From Hericium rajendrae (taxonomy: Eukaryota > Basidiomycota > Agaricomycetes > Russulales > Hericiaceae): 64,000 nucleotides of DNA. The DNA lies in NCBI GenBank assembly GCA_033439255.1, contig CM065889.1, positions 868,001 through 932,000 of the forward strand, written 5' to 3'. Below, piece after piece: positions 1 through 11,672 of this stretch (the stretch's first letter is position 1; each line of letters begins with the position of its first letter). The notes under the pieces were generated by a model, which did no database searches, was not told the DNA's origin, and saw nothing but the letters and a program-made list of their open reading frames with translations. A program made the position numbers and the translations under genes.

Positions 1-1088
1 TTCTTCGTGCGCAAGAGAAGTTCTTATCTGGCGTTAAGCTTCTCTACATGTGGCATAACCGCAAGGAACGAAGACGATCCTTGCCGTGGGGCCTGATAGC
101 TCCCGTGTCACTTGACATCTGGTCCAACTCTCAGCGACAGCGCGCGCTTGAGACGGTCCAAACCTACTGCCAAAATTACAAGCTGAAGCTCGTAGCCCTG
201 GTAGTATCTCCAGCCCCAGGCCGAGACTCGCTGTCTTCACATATATTGCTCCATAATTTGACGTCCGGGGCCGTTGACGTGTGCTCCGAATGTTCCGCTG
301 AGGAAGATCGGTGGAGGAAAAGGGTACTCTCTCAGGTCACGGAGCCAATATTAATGGCCCACGACTATACGCAGATGCTGCGGGAAACTTCTGGCCGAAT
401 TATTATTATTTCTCCGAGCTTAGAAGGTAAATATTTACTCCAGAACGCCCGTGGAGAAACTGATGCGTTTTAGATGGAAACAACTTCGGGTTCTCTATAG
501 AAGGAGCCCGCCGTGCTGTTACACGACATCTTTGCGATGCCCTACAGCCATATGGTATTAGGGTGACATCAATAGTCACAGGACCGATAGCAGAAGCATC
601 ACCTCTTTCATATGAAAGATCAGATGATCTTAAAAGGAGGCATGTCTTTGTCTTCGGCATTGTCGGGACGAATGCTGATACATAACGCGTGTGGGTCGTA
701 GGAGTCAGCTTTTGGGGGAGAAAACAACGCGTCTGCCTGGTGAGCTGCGGTCTCTTTCTCGGACCGGTGTCGCTGACGCGTGTCTTTTCATTTAAATCCA
801 GTGACGCAAGTGCGATTGAGAAAAGCAATTTCGTGGATACATAAGCATCTCGCTGTCAGCGAGAAAGAAATTGTTCATGCTACTCAAGTTGCAGTACAGT
901 CACGGTCAGTCCCGTCATATCTCAGTTCTATCCTGAAAATTAGAAGGGCGCATGTCAACAGATATCCAAAGCCTATCTATTCCATCGGTTTACACTCTTT
1001 ACTATATGACCTACTGAACGTCATCCCGACCAGCTTCTTGACGACAGTCAAGTGGCTCCTAGTGGAAATATGGTTAACACACACATGA
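1..1088 (+). CDS. SDR-like protein (DUF1776-type), 3' part
   Basis: The frame is open at the left edge of the window, so the 5' end lies outside. Exon 1 (to about 428) reads into a hydrophobic strand GRIIIIS. After a short intron ending at a TTTTAG acceptor near 474, the next exon gives GARRAVTRHLCDALQPYGI and then IRVTSIVTGPIAEA, the typical C-terminal helix and strand of a short-chain dehydrogenase fold. A last exon from about 798 ends with a hydrophobic stretch and a stop at 1086-1088. This matches the fungal DUF1776 family, Rossmann-fold proteins related to SDRs whose reaction is unknown. No complete catalytic Tyr-x3-Lys is visible in the part present. The fold is fairly safe; the exact family is an inference from memory of its pattern. 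Confidence 0.6.
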
Positions 1089-1243
1089 CTGCTGTGTGCG
1101 TGTGCGCATGTATACTTTATTTTGGAAAGGGAAGGCTGTTCGGTTGTAACATACTGTCACCATTATAAGGGTATGAGTTTATTGGATGTAGTAATGCTAT
1201 GATACTGCCTTTCGATCCTGCAGGCAATGCATCTCAATTTATA

Positions 1244-2117
1244 TTAATCGGAGCAGTGCGTATACCGACATACCCTGATCATGAGACTAACCCGTTGGCC
1301 TGCGACCAGATCTTGTCCCATGAATGTGGTTGGCCGAAGCACAGAATGATTATACTGGTATCGAACGTCGTCTCTGTGGAAAAGCCCAATCAGCTGACAA
1401 TAAAGCATGCGCGCTCGCCACGCACTTCTGTATGTAAACGCTGCCCGACGGCACCAAGAGCTGAAAATGGTCTTGCGGGGCACCTTTCACCGATTGCAGG
1501 TGCAAGACGCGATCGGCGCCTAGACTCACGCCCAGAATCCAGGAGCCGCTGGCGTCTACATTATCCACATGAGGATAAATCTCGCCATCCGAAGCTAAAT
1601 GCAAAAGATGCGTTTGGGTATCGTCTTGCGTGGGACAGACAGCCCGCAAGCGGTCCAGTATCTTCATAAGCATTGGCGACTCAACGCTATCCCAAGATGA
1701 GACGTGCATCTCTCGAAAGCGCTTTATAACGCCATCGAAATGTCCCTGTAACGCGGATTAGCATGAGCACTCCAGGGCTTACGGCGTACAGACCTCCTCA
1801 AATTCGTAATACTCGTCTGGTAGAAATTGCTCGTGAATTGCGCCAGCATTTTTAGGCTGCTCCGGTAGCGAAGATAGATATTGAGTACGACGGCGCCGCA
1901 TGCTTCGCCTTTCGGTCTGGTTCAGCTTCTCCAAAGATGCAGCTAACAGTACCCGCTGTTCCTCCAGTGATAGAAAGTTAGGCAGAAACTGGAAATCCTT
2001 TGGGCATATTCCGCTGGATGCCACAGCATCGACAGAATAATATCTGTTCAAGGTGCTTCCGAGCTCACACCATCTTGATTTCGAAGGACAACGGGATGCG
2101 GCGCGAAAAGCTTGCAT
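1244..2117 (-). CDS. ALKBH7-like 2-oxoglutarate/Fe(II) dioxygenase
   Basis: Three exons fit in frame: 1794-2117, 1426-1745 and 1244-1373, giving about 257 residues (human ALKBH7 is 221). The first intron uses a GTCTGT donor, placing EFEE directly before GHFDGVIKRFRE. The double-stranded beta-helix core shows the iron ligands: His and Asp in HVDNVD, and the second His in YNHSVL. The 2-oxoglutarate arginine is probably in RVSLMIR. ALKBH7 proteins act in the mitochondrial matrix; the first 30 residues here are rich in Arg and Ser with few acidic residues, which suits a presequence. It is divergent from the carrier-like gene, with 272 bp between the starts. Substrate is unknown. Confidence 0.82.
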
Positions 2118-2389
2118 GTAGTTTCTCCTATAATCAATCAGGTCTGCAAGCTTTGAAAACGGCTAATAAAGGATACTCACGTACTTGTGCGGGCTGCTCG
2201 AGCGCTCTCTGAAGTTGCTGGTCGTGGCACTCGAAGTCAAGTCGACAAATGGAGGTTACGTAACTTTCATTCTTGCTCTTGACCTACCTTCACCACGGAG
2301 TCCGCTGGACAGTCCTTTCCACCCTTGCACTTGGCGATTGGTGCTCTTTGCATCTCATTACCTAGACGCCAGTCGTGTCGCACTCGTGG

Positions 2390-3676
2390 ATGTCGGATGA
2401 TGCACCGAAGGAGGCCACCAACTCACTATATACCGCGATCGCCCGAACATTGACACGAAGCATTGCGTTATATTTTTCTCGTCCAGTACGTTTGTTCAGG
2501 CCATCAAAGAGTGAATAGGCAGGCGCCGTGGTCAGAATGAATTCATCGTTGACGCATCCATAGTCAGTGGATGGCATTCTCTCCGAGGATTGGCGTCTAG
2601 AGAAGGGGCTTCTCTGACGCCGCAGTTCGTCACAGGGCTTGTGAAGGCGCAAGGGGTGCGTTTAATAGTCTTTTCACTCATGATATGCGATAATGTTTCT
2701 ATTTGCTTCTAGTTTATGGTGATACCGAAACACTTTGTACCTCCGCTCGTCGTAAACGCTGTACTTGGGACAGTCCTCTGGACCTCATACGCCGAGGCAT
2801 CGTCCCTCCTCGAGCCGCAGATGGCTGCGTATCCAATAGTGAATGCCGCGTTATCTGGTGCTATCGCGGGTGGGAGCCAGGCGATTATCGCTGCTCCTGC
2901 CGAGAATCTGCGTTTGGCAATTGAAGGCGGTTCTGCTAAATCTGGAGGCTGGTCTCATGCCTGGAAGGAGGTCTTCCGAGGTACGGCCCCTGCAAGATCA
3001 GATCGGAATATCAATGTCAGGAACGCGAACCTGGAGGATATCAGGCAAATCAGGACTTGGATGAGGGACGTCCGGGATATGGCTGGGAGAGGATGGGATG
3101 GCTGGGGCTGGGGTCTAGCCAAAGACATCTTTGGTATGGATCTTCCTCGTCCCTAGCGGGACAACTTACTGAGCTGCGTCATGCACGATTCCAGGCTTTG
3201 CCGCCTTCTTCTCAATATTCGAAGTAACTAGGCGGGTCGCAACTAACCTGAAGCTAATCACGCAGAACATGGTTCAACATTATGACTATGGAGAGGATCA
3301 TGGTCATTCTGTTCGGCGCCATGCTCCTCGAGTTGTCCATGGTGTTGCCTTGGTATCAGGAGGAGCCTTTGCGGGTTTGAGCTATGAGATCATGAGCAGA
3401 CCATGGGATGCCGCAAGAAGAGCCGTCTATCTCGATCGGGTACATTGTAATACCACGCACACGGCAAGACATTTCGCTGTCAGCGTGCTCCTTCGAAAAG
3501 TTCGCGCAGATGGCTTCCTTTCGCTTTTCCGCAACCCAGAAGCAACTTCTCCAGACCACCATGGCACAAGCTCTGGACGACGGAGGATCCGCGCTGCCTT
3601 GCGAACATTGGCACGTGTTGGGCCATGGGGTGTCGGATTCTTAGTGTGGGAGGCAATGGGACCTGGAATTTCGTAG
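2390..3676 (+). CDS. Mitochondrial-carrier-like membrane protein
   Basis: Four exons join cleanly: 2390-2510, 2564-2655, 2713-3133 and 3195-3676 (371 residues). The protein has the spaced small/hydrophobic segments of the solute-carrier-25 fold, for example NAALSGAIAGGSQAIIAAPA, where GxxAG and PAE replace the classical PxD/ExxK signature, and GVALVSGGAFAGLSYEIMSR later. The signature motifs are degenerate, as in a fungal group of atypical carrier-like proteins, so transport activity and substrate cannot be stated. The start at 2390 gives MSDDAPKEATNS and is the first in-frame ATG seen; there is no upstream support for another. It likely sits in the inner mitochondrial membrane. It shares a short divergent promoter with the ALKBH7-like gene. 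Confidence 0.72.
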
Positions 3677-5000
3677 CTCAATACCGGGCTGTATTGATGA
3701 AAGAGGATGTGATATGTAGAGGTCGAAGCAACAAGGATACCCACCAGGTGCTTCGCGTCATTTCTTGTCTTCTGAGTTTTAGATGTCCTCGACGACGCTA
3801 TCGATACTAATGCGGCGCTCTTCTGTGCTGGGCAGATAGTGCGGACGCGAGCTGCCTCCTGCGATCTGTTGACCACAAGACGAGCGATTTCAGCGTGGAT
3901 AGCCGGTTTTGGCCAGACTCGCTCACCGATTGCATCGTCCGATGTTTGAATGGTCATTGATGCGGGAAAACGCATTTCCGCGGGTCTGCCCCAGTCAGCA
4001 ATCGCGCGGAGACTTAGTGAGCCATCCACGAAGGGCTTCGTTACATCGATGGATCTCGTGCAGTTGGACGACACTGCAGGCACCGTGTGGACACACAAGA
4101 CGATCGTGAGCACATCTCAGCGCTTCATGCCATTGCGCTTCCATTCAAGTCGAGATCTCTGAGCGCACGTTCACGGGGTTGACTATCTCACAGCTTTTGT
4201 GCTTTCACAGAATGGTTCGCACTGCGCCCAGCTGTTGCACTTGCCGCACTGCGCCGGCCAGCCGGTGGATCCTATGACCGGCTTCTCTGGGACCTATTGC
4301 ACCAAGTTATGGAGACGAAGGTCAGTGGATATCCAACTGGGCCTGGGTTCAGAATCACTACACATACAGTATATCTTATGCCTCGTCTGCTTCTGCTGTT
4401 CAATGTCCCGTATCCATTTGAAATATGTTCCTGCTACACTATGTGCGTCATCTGTGTTGCACGACTGTGATTTCTCCGTGTTTCCTATCTCGTCTCGTAA
4501 TAGGTGGGATCAAGAGACTATCATGTTTTGAAGTCTACCCACTTTATTCCTCGAAAAGGTCAACTAACATCGTCTTGTGCCTTCTTGCTTCTTTCCGTAC
4601 ACTGTAGATGCGCTCGAAATGCTACTGGCATATTCATAAGCTCCCATATAATCATCGTCTATTCCTTGATTATTTTCTCATTCTAAGATACTCGCCATGG
4701 CCGCATCACAGTGCATAAGCCGTGTCGTTGGCAAAGCTTTGGTGTTAATATTCCGTCCAGTTCGACTGCCTTCCAGAAATCGAGAGTAGCTACGGCTCGG
4801 CTATGGCCGAGGGGCCGGCGCTTCCACTGTCCGGCGAAATAGCAATCGCGCTCATCGACAACGACCTCCGAGTCTTTCACTTGTTACTGACCTGAAGTTC
4901 ATATACATCTTTTCGCGTCGTAGCCCATCTATCGCTACACGCTCTATTGGGTTCTCTGCATCTAATATTCGGCCTGCGCGACATTTCTCATCTCCGGACG
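3677..5000. other. 1.3 kb between genes, possible unrecognised exons
   Basis: No gene is recognised here. From 3780 to 4113 both strands have long open frames. On the plus strand, two stretches could be exons joined by an intron ending TTTCACAG near 4210; the second reads FALRPAVALAALRRPAGGSY and then DRLLWDLLHQ, which looks protein-like. The minus-strand frame over 3780-4113 is equally open. Neither resembles a family I know. From about 4450 to 4690 the sequence is AT-rich and looks non-coding. The last 300 bases before the CHORD gene hold no clear frame and probably include its promoter. Confidence 0.3.
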
Positions 5001-6427
5001 ATGCCTCGGTGCTCACATAAAGGATGCGGTCAAGAGTTTGACCCCTCAAAAAATGAGGATAACAGCTGCGTATACCATCCAGGTGCACCGGTAAGTGTAT
5101 CTCCGTGAAAGGTATAGCACAGAGCTCAACAATACCACCGCGAAGGTCTTTCACGAAGGCTTGAAGTCTTGGTCCTGCTGCGACACTGTTAATAAACCAG
5201 TCCTGGAGTTCGACGAGTTCATGAAGATCCCCGTGGGTCTATATCATCGACCAGCCACTTCCAAACGCTTACTTTTGCTGCAGGGATGTATTCGAGGACC
5301 TCATTCGGCGGAAATCGCCGCTCCAAAACCAGCTCCGTCCACTTCGAGCCAGAATGAGAATGTCAAATTGACACGGACGGAGGACGGCAAAGAGTCTTAC
5401 AGTTCGCTGCCGGCTGCCGCTGCGACCGGGAAAACATCCGTCCAGGCAGTGCCAAGACCGGCAGTGCCGCCTCCGCCTCCTGCTGAGGAAGAGGACGACT
5501 TAGACGCTCCGGTTGCTCCTGGCACCAAATGTCGGCATAGCGGTTGTAACACCCTGTACGTGAGCGACGAGGAAAACCGGAAGGGCGACGGACCAGGCAC
5601 TATCTGCACGTATCACCCTGGAAAGGTAAGCTATATGCATATACCAGATGCTAATGAGCAAGGTCTGATAATACTTGAAGCCCATATTCCATGAGGGCAG
5701 TAAGGTTGGTTTACCTCGTTGATTATCATGATCATGAATCCTTCTCTCAATCTCGCAGGGATACCTGTGCTGCAAGCGACGTGTCCTTGAATTTGATGAA
5801 TTCCTCAAGATTGAAGGGTGCAAGCAAGGCCGGCACGTTTTCGTGCCGAAGTCCAAGGGAGATTCGGTTTGTCTTCCTGCCTCCCTCCGTAACAGAATAG
5901 CCGCTGATGCACATGTCAAGGCCGCCGAGGAGCTTACAACCTGCAGAATTGATCATTACCAGACCCCGAACGCTGTACATGTGACTGTCTTTGCGAAACA
6001 AGCTGATCAAGAGCGCAGTTCTGTGACCTTTGAAGAGAATCGGGTATGGCTCCTTTATGGCGTTCTATTATAACAAATGCTCATTCGTGTTTTCTAGGTA
6101 CACTTAGACGTCGTCCTTCCAGGGGCCAAACGGTTTAAGCGGTCGCTCGATTTGTTCGGTCCGATTAATGCCTCGACATCCACCTTCAAGTACTATGGTA
6201 CCAAGGTAAGCAGTTCCTACATGCTCGATACATAACCCTTTAAAACCACTTTCTAGATCGAGCTCAATCTAAAGAAACTGGACGGACGAAGTTGGACGCT
6301 GCTGGAGCGGACAGATCGTGATCTCGGAAATATCAGCTTGACGTTTGGAGTGGGCGGTCGGACAGGGACAATCGGTGCAAAAGAGCTCGTACTCGACGGA
6401 GAGAACAATAGTAAGAGACCTGCATAA
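5001..6427 (+). CDS. CHORD-CS protein (RAR1/CHORDC1-like Hsp90 co-chaperone)
   Basis: Seven exons fit in frame: 5001-5090, 5146-5232, 5284-5625, 5681-5704, 5759-6043, 6098-6205 and 6257-6427. Two CHORD zinc domains are plain. The first starts [14 protein letters not shown] and ends in [20 protein letters not shown]. The second has [22 protein letters not shown] and [16 protein letters not shown] proline-rich linker separates them. A CS (p23-like) domain follows, with [20 protein letters not shown]. Proteins of this layout bind Hsp90 and SGT1 and assist client folding; they act in the cytosol. The 3' end is less sure: a GTAAGA donor near 6410 could splice to an exon after 6470 and change the last residues. 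Confidence 0.9.
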
Positions 6428-6576
6428 ATGCTCGATGTAGGTACGAGTTGTGAAGCAATGCAATTAGATCATCATATTTTACGACATAAGTGTCTAATTA
6501 TGGGCCGTAAGGATGCCGACATGTCGATGAAGGATGTTGACAAGCCTGCATCTGCATCAGAGCGGGATGCATAAAT

Positions 6577-9500
6577 CTAGTACAGGACTTTCGGCTTTTC
6601 GACATTCTCGTAACCCTGTATCGTGTCTCCCTCCCGAAGATCCTGGAAGCCCTGAATGCTAATACCGCACTCCAGACCCTTAGACGCTTCCGTAAGGTCC
6701 TTCTTAAGATGCCTGAAGGTATCGAGATGTCCTGAGCACGATTTATGAGTATCAAGAGAAGCCATACATAATATTAATGTACCTTTGTATACAACAGCAC
6801 CTGCCCGCACAACTTGCACCGGCTTGCTCTTTTGCAAGATGCCGTTCGTAATACGGCTACCTGCGACCTTCTTGAAACGCTTGTTGCCCAGTTGAATGTC
6901 GAAGAGCTGGAGCACTGTGGCCTCCGCAACGATCCGCCTGTCATACTCAGTAGGCAGTAATGCGGTTACACGCTCCGTAATTTCGTCCATGACTTTGTAG
7001 ATGATGGACGATGAGAAGATGGGTACGTTGCTGGACCCAGCAGCGGATGCGCTTGGCCGAGGGACAGGGACCGAGAATGCGACGATCATGCCTGCAAAAG
7101 AGCATTGGAATTCGGTGAGCGGAAGCAGGCCCAAGTCTGACAGTGTTAATTACCTTCTGCAGCTTTGGCTCTGAGAACATCAGATTCTGTGACTTCGCCG
7201 ACGCCTGTTGACACAATCTTGACGCGAGCAAGCTTGTTTCCAATGCCTTCCAGTGCACCGACGAGCGCTTCCACGCTGCCACTCACGTCGCCTTTGATCA
7301 CCAGGCGCAACTCCTTCGGACCATCGTCGGCAGTATGCTCAACTTGAACAGTCGTCCCTTGAGCAGCAGCCTGAACTTCCAATTCTCGTTGCTCTCGGTC
7401 CAGCCGACGTTGAGAATTGATGGCCTCCACATCGGTAAGAAGCGCGTCCTCCTCCGCTTTGCGTTCGCGATTGACGACGGCTTTCTTCACGTCTTGCTCC
7501 GAGCCCTGGAGGACCTCGTCGCCAGCCTTGGGCAGTTCTTTCCAACCAGATACGGTGACCGCCATCCCAGGATAGGCGGCCTTCACAGATTGTCCGGCGG
7601 CGTCATTCATCACGCGAACCTTGGCGAAGGTCGTGCCACAGATGATATGTGTGCCAGGCTTGAGACACCCTCTGCTGATCAGGACGGTAGCAACAGGTCT
7701 ATGAAGATGATTCCGTGAGCAATGACTCTCAACGATGGACATCGCTAGATACGAACCCAAGACCCTTCTGCACTTGAGACTCTAGCACATGTCCCTCCAC
7801 ATTGCCTTCGCGTTCGGCACGCAGATCCTGCATCTCGGCCACGGCCGAGATAGTCTCAACAAGTTGATCGAGGCCTTGCCCAGTGAGTCCAGAAACCTCA
7901 ACCGAAGGTATATCACCACCAATGGCCTCCAGATGCACGTCTTCCACGAGTAGGGAGTGATGGACTTTCTCCTGTGAACAAGATGAGACACTAGCCCGTT
8001 AAAAAGAGAAGATCTTACAATATCAACACCAGGCTTGTCAACTTTGTTGATCGCGACAACAAGCTGCACATTTGCCTCGTCCTTCTTGAAGAGTTCGATG
8101 ACCTCCTTGGTTTGTGGCTTGACACCATCGTCGGCTGCCACTACAAGGACAACAATGTCCGTGACACTAGCTCCTCTGGCCCGCATAGCCGAGAATGCAG
8201 CGTGACCTGGGGTATCCAGGAAGGTAATAGATCGAGTCTCGCCACTGCCGGAACTGTTCGGCACAGAAACGGAGAAGGCACCGATATGCTGGGTGATTCC
8301 ACCTGCCTCGCCGGAAGCGACTGATGTGGAACGAAGCTTGTCTAAAAGTGTAGTTTTGCCGTGATCGACGTGGCCCATTATGGTGACAATTGGAGGGCGT
8401 GAGGGGAGCGTGGAAGGGTCGGGATGGGGAGGGCTACTCGCGATCTAAACAAAACTTACTATACAACTAATAAAAGAGAAGGACTCACGCAGGAAAGATA
8501 TCAAACGCCGCTTCGTCGTTGATTACAGGGTTCCGATTGAATTCCTCCGCAAGAAGAGCGGCATAATCCGACGTTAACACTGGTCATGAAATAAGCTACT
8601 GCCTCCATCAGACGATAAATATATTCACCATGATCATAGGACGACTCCTCTCCCATTCCAGCTTGACGCATCACTCGCTGAAGGGTGCCTTGAAGCCCAA
8701 GCAGATAAGCAAGTTAACACTTGAATGATAAGGAGCTAACTTACCCATTCTGACCTTTAGCAATCGGGCCAGGTTACCAACGGAAATGGTAGAAGGGATG
8801 AAGACGTTTATCTTTGCAGGCCGTCGTAATTCGGCTTTCGACTTCTTCTGCTTGACGACTTTCGTCGCGGGAGCTGCAGTGCGAGATTTTGACGACGAAT
8901 ATGCTGGCCCAGAATCACCAACAAACTCTGAAAGCATCTGCACTAAAGAACCCCGTTCTTTGTAGGATGCCTTCGCCCGTCTACCACCACGCTGCTCCTC
9001 GCTCGCGCCAGTCTGAACAACACTGTCACGGTATGACTGTCGCTCGGCCTTCGGCTGTTCTGGGAATTTTGACGCCGGCCGTTCTCGTCCTCGCTGAGTC
9101 GGAGCCCGATATCCGCCCGCCAACCAAGGTGTGGGTGGTGTTTGCTTGGTGTCCCGGATTTCCGCTCTCGGAGTCCTACCACTGAGTACGGGCTCTATTC
9201 CTGCATGAGGTGGAGCGTCGCGGTCAAGGTTGCGAGGCGGTTGTCTGGTTTCTTCCCCGTAGCGTGTTTTGGCTGGTCCGCTTGCTGCCGACCGGGAACC
9301 ATGCTCTGGGAAACTTCGATCGCTAGAGGGTGGAGGCGGCCGGGCGCGTTTTCCTGACGAAGTGTCGAAGGAGGTTGTAGAAGATGTACGCGAAGTCGGA
9401 GACCATTTCCCAGAGCTCCCTTGACCGGAGGGGCTTGCAATGTCTTCAGGACGTGCCCACTTGTTGAGTCTGGGGGAGGCCGGCTGACTGCTAGGAGCTG

Positions 9501-9677
9501 GATCTGGAGGCGCCCATTTACTAGGCTATTGGATGAAAATGTAGCAAACTTGTCTAGAGGTAAACAGTGAACACGTACGGCAGGTTTGGCCGCTGTAGCT
9601 GCAGAGCGCACTTGGACACGGCTTCGGAGCACCGAGAGGGTCCTCTTCGAAGTTCTATGCATGTTGCGGATCGTCAA
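6577..9677 (-). CDS. Mitochondrial translation initiation factor IF-2
   Basis: This large GTPase delivers initiator tRNA to the mitochondrial small ribosomal subunit. The N-terminal part is basic, Ser/Pro-rich and starts with a likely presequence (ATG at 9677 or 9662). An IF2 N-domain follows ([20 protein letters not shown], about 8,720-8,830). The G domain shows all key motifs: G1 GHVDHGKTT at about 8,350-8,380, G3 DTPGH, and G4 NKVD. Domains II to IV run to the stop at 6577-6579 and end [20 protein letters not shown]. At least six short introns interrupt it. It is divergent from the scramblase gene, with 229 bp between the starts. The family assignment is secure; intron limits were not all fixed. 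Confidence 0.95.
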
Positions 9678-9906
9678 TAGATGATACGTAGAGAACGTAC
9701 GCGTTTAGAGGGTGTCGATGAGCATGAGAAGTGTCTATGGGGCTGGAAGCCGTCTACGGTGAGCGCTTGAGCGTGAGCTGGGGACAAGCGTCCTGCTCAT
9801 CCCGCGCGCAAGAGAGATTTCGTCCAGCGCGTCTCGGCAACAGCCGGAAGCCGTCCAATGCACTGAAATGAGCGCCTAGTCCTCCTAATCTACGCCTACA
9901 TAACTT

Positions 9907-11405
9907 ATGCTCAGAACGTTCAGACTTTCTACGCTATCTTCGAGAGCCATCCGTAGACCTTCAATTGCATTCAATGCAAGATGCTATGCACATTCCAGGT
10001 TCCCTGATCGCAATCCTGTAGGTGGGCGGTCCAGAACACCCCCACCACGAGTTACACCAAGAAACGCGAATGCTCCTCCCCAGCCCGGCGAGTCATATGA
10101 AGGAGAGGCAAAATCCTCGGAAACAGATTCTCCCTTATGGAAAGAGAGTCAACGTCCTCCTTCCGGAGATCCAGAGGTGGGTCTGAGTCGGCTACTCATG
10201 GACAACAAGTCCTTGGTCGTGACAAGGTGTGCATGAAATCGCTGTGTTGCCTCGAGGCACGAGGCATCGAGGCTAACCTTACGCAATAGACAAATTGAGA
10301 TGCTCAATATCTTTATTGGCATGGAGCAAGCAAACAGATATGTTATAGGTGAGTAGAGTCCTGCTCATCCGGCAGCCGTATCCCGCCTCATCAATGTCAA
10401 ATCAGCGGACGCGGCGGGACAAACATTAGGATACATTGCGGAGGAGGATAAGGGCTTATCATTCTTTTCTCGTCAAATGTTCGGCACGCATCGACCATTT
10501 CGCGCTATAGTAATGGATCGTGACGGTACACCAGTGTTATGGGTGAGTCCATTTCTGGAGACCACGAAATCGAGATCATGAATCCATAACGCTTGAATTT
10601 CGAATGAAGATATACAGGCCATTTAATTGGATCAATTCTCGGATGTTTGTCTCGCGCCTCAAAGATTTCAAGGACTATACACCAGAGGGCGGGCCCGTCC
10701 TCGACACATTCGCAGAAGTGCAGCAACGATGGCATCCGTGGCGAAGGCGCTATGATCTGTTCCTCCGGCGAGTATGTTTAGAATCAGGCAATCCCAGAAG
10801 TTCATATTTTATGATAGGGAATCGCATCGTGTGTTGTCGGTGATTGGCGAACCTCAGCCGGAGTCAGACCGCGAGGAACAGTTTAGTCAGTTCGCTGAGA
10901 TCGACGAAGGTCTGTGGGCTTGGGACTTCACTTTGCGAGGTGCGCAGGGCGAACCACTTGCAAAAGTCAATCGTGCTTGGCGCGGCCTCGGACGAGAGGT
11001 ACGTTGGATCAGTTGAGACGCAAATATACACTGACATGGGTATGGATGGGATAGATATTCACCGATACCGGTGCAGTAATTCTGGGAGAGATCTTCACTA
11101 AATGGCTGACTGTTTTATAGGGAGCTACGCGATCACCTTTGACCCTCAGCTGATTTATGCGGATAGCCTTGACCCTTACTCGCCTATCTTGGATAGTCCA
11201 GCATTGACTCTTGATCAGAGGGCGGTGAGTTGGTCTCATTCATCCTGTTCTCAAGCTCGATCTAAGTGACCGCATCTTGGTTCAGCTTGTGCTGGCTACC
11301 GCAGGTACGTAATTTATCGCCTCTCGAAGGCATGCATCGGCTGATATTTGAGCGGTAGTGAACATCGATTTCGACTATTTTTCTAGACATTCTCACGGAG
11401 GGTGA
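9907..11405 (+). CDS. Phospholipid scramblase family protein (mitochondrial, AIM25/PLSCR3-like)
   Basis: The product begins MLRTFRLSTLSSRAIRRPS, an Arg/Ser-rich amphipathic start typical of mitochondrial import. It continues with a proline-rich linker and then the scramblase beta-barrel, recognisable from GLSRLLMDNKSLVVTR, RQMFGTHRPFRAIVMDRDG, SQKFIFYDRESHRVL and AEIDEGLWAWDFTL. Late exons give IFTDTG, SYAITFDPQLIYADSLDPYS and finally NIDFDYFSRHSHGG before TGA at 11403-11405. Six or more short introns are present. Yeast Aim25 is the closest well-known fungal relative. Scramblases move lipids between leaflets, but for the fungal members this is not proven. It shares a divergent promoter with mitochondrial IF-2. 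Confidence 0.88.
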
Positions 11406-11672
11406 GTGACCGGCGATTGATTCCTGCTTTTGGTTCGACTGAGCCCTTTGGCAGGGGCATGCCCATGGTTTTTGGTCAGGATATTGAATGAAAAATATAA
11501 ATCATTACCTATTTTTCTGCGATTCAGTGGACAGTCCGAAGTCGTCGCAATCATCCACTTTGGTCGTTCATCAAACATGAACGACACGACATTCTCAATG
11601 TGCTGTCCACCCGCAAAATACAATGCTATCCATATGCATAGTTAAGCGCACAAAATAATGATATTTATGAGA

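Noticed and set aside
3427-4113. 228-codon minus-strand open frame
   Set aside because: Its second half is antisense to the last exon of the carrier-like gene, and its sequence has no recognisable feature. It is treated as a shadow, with only the 3780-4113 part left open.
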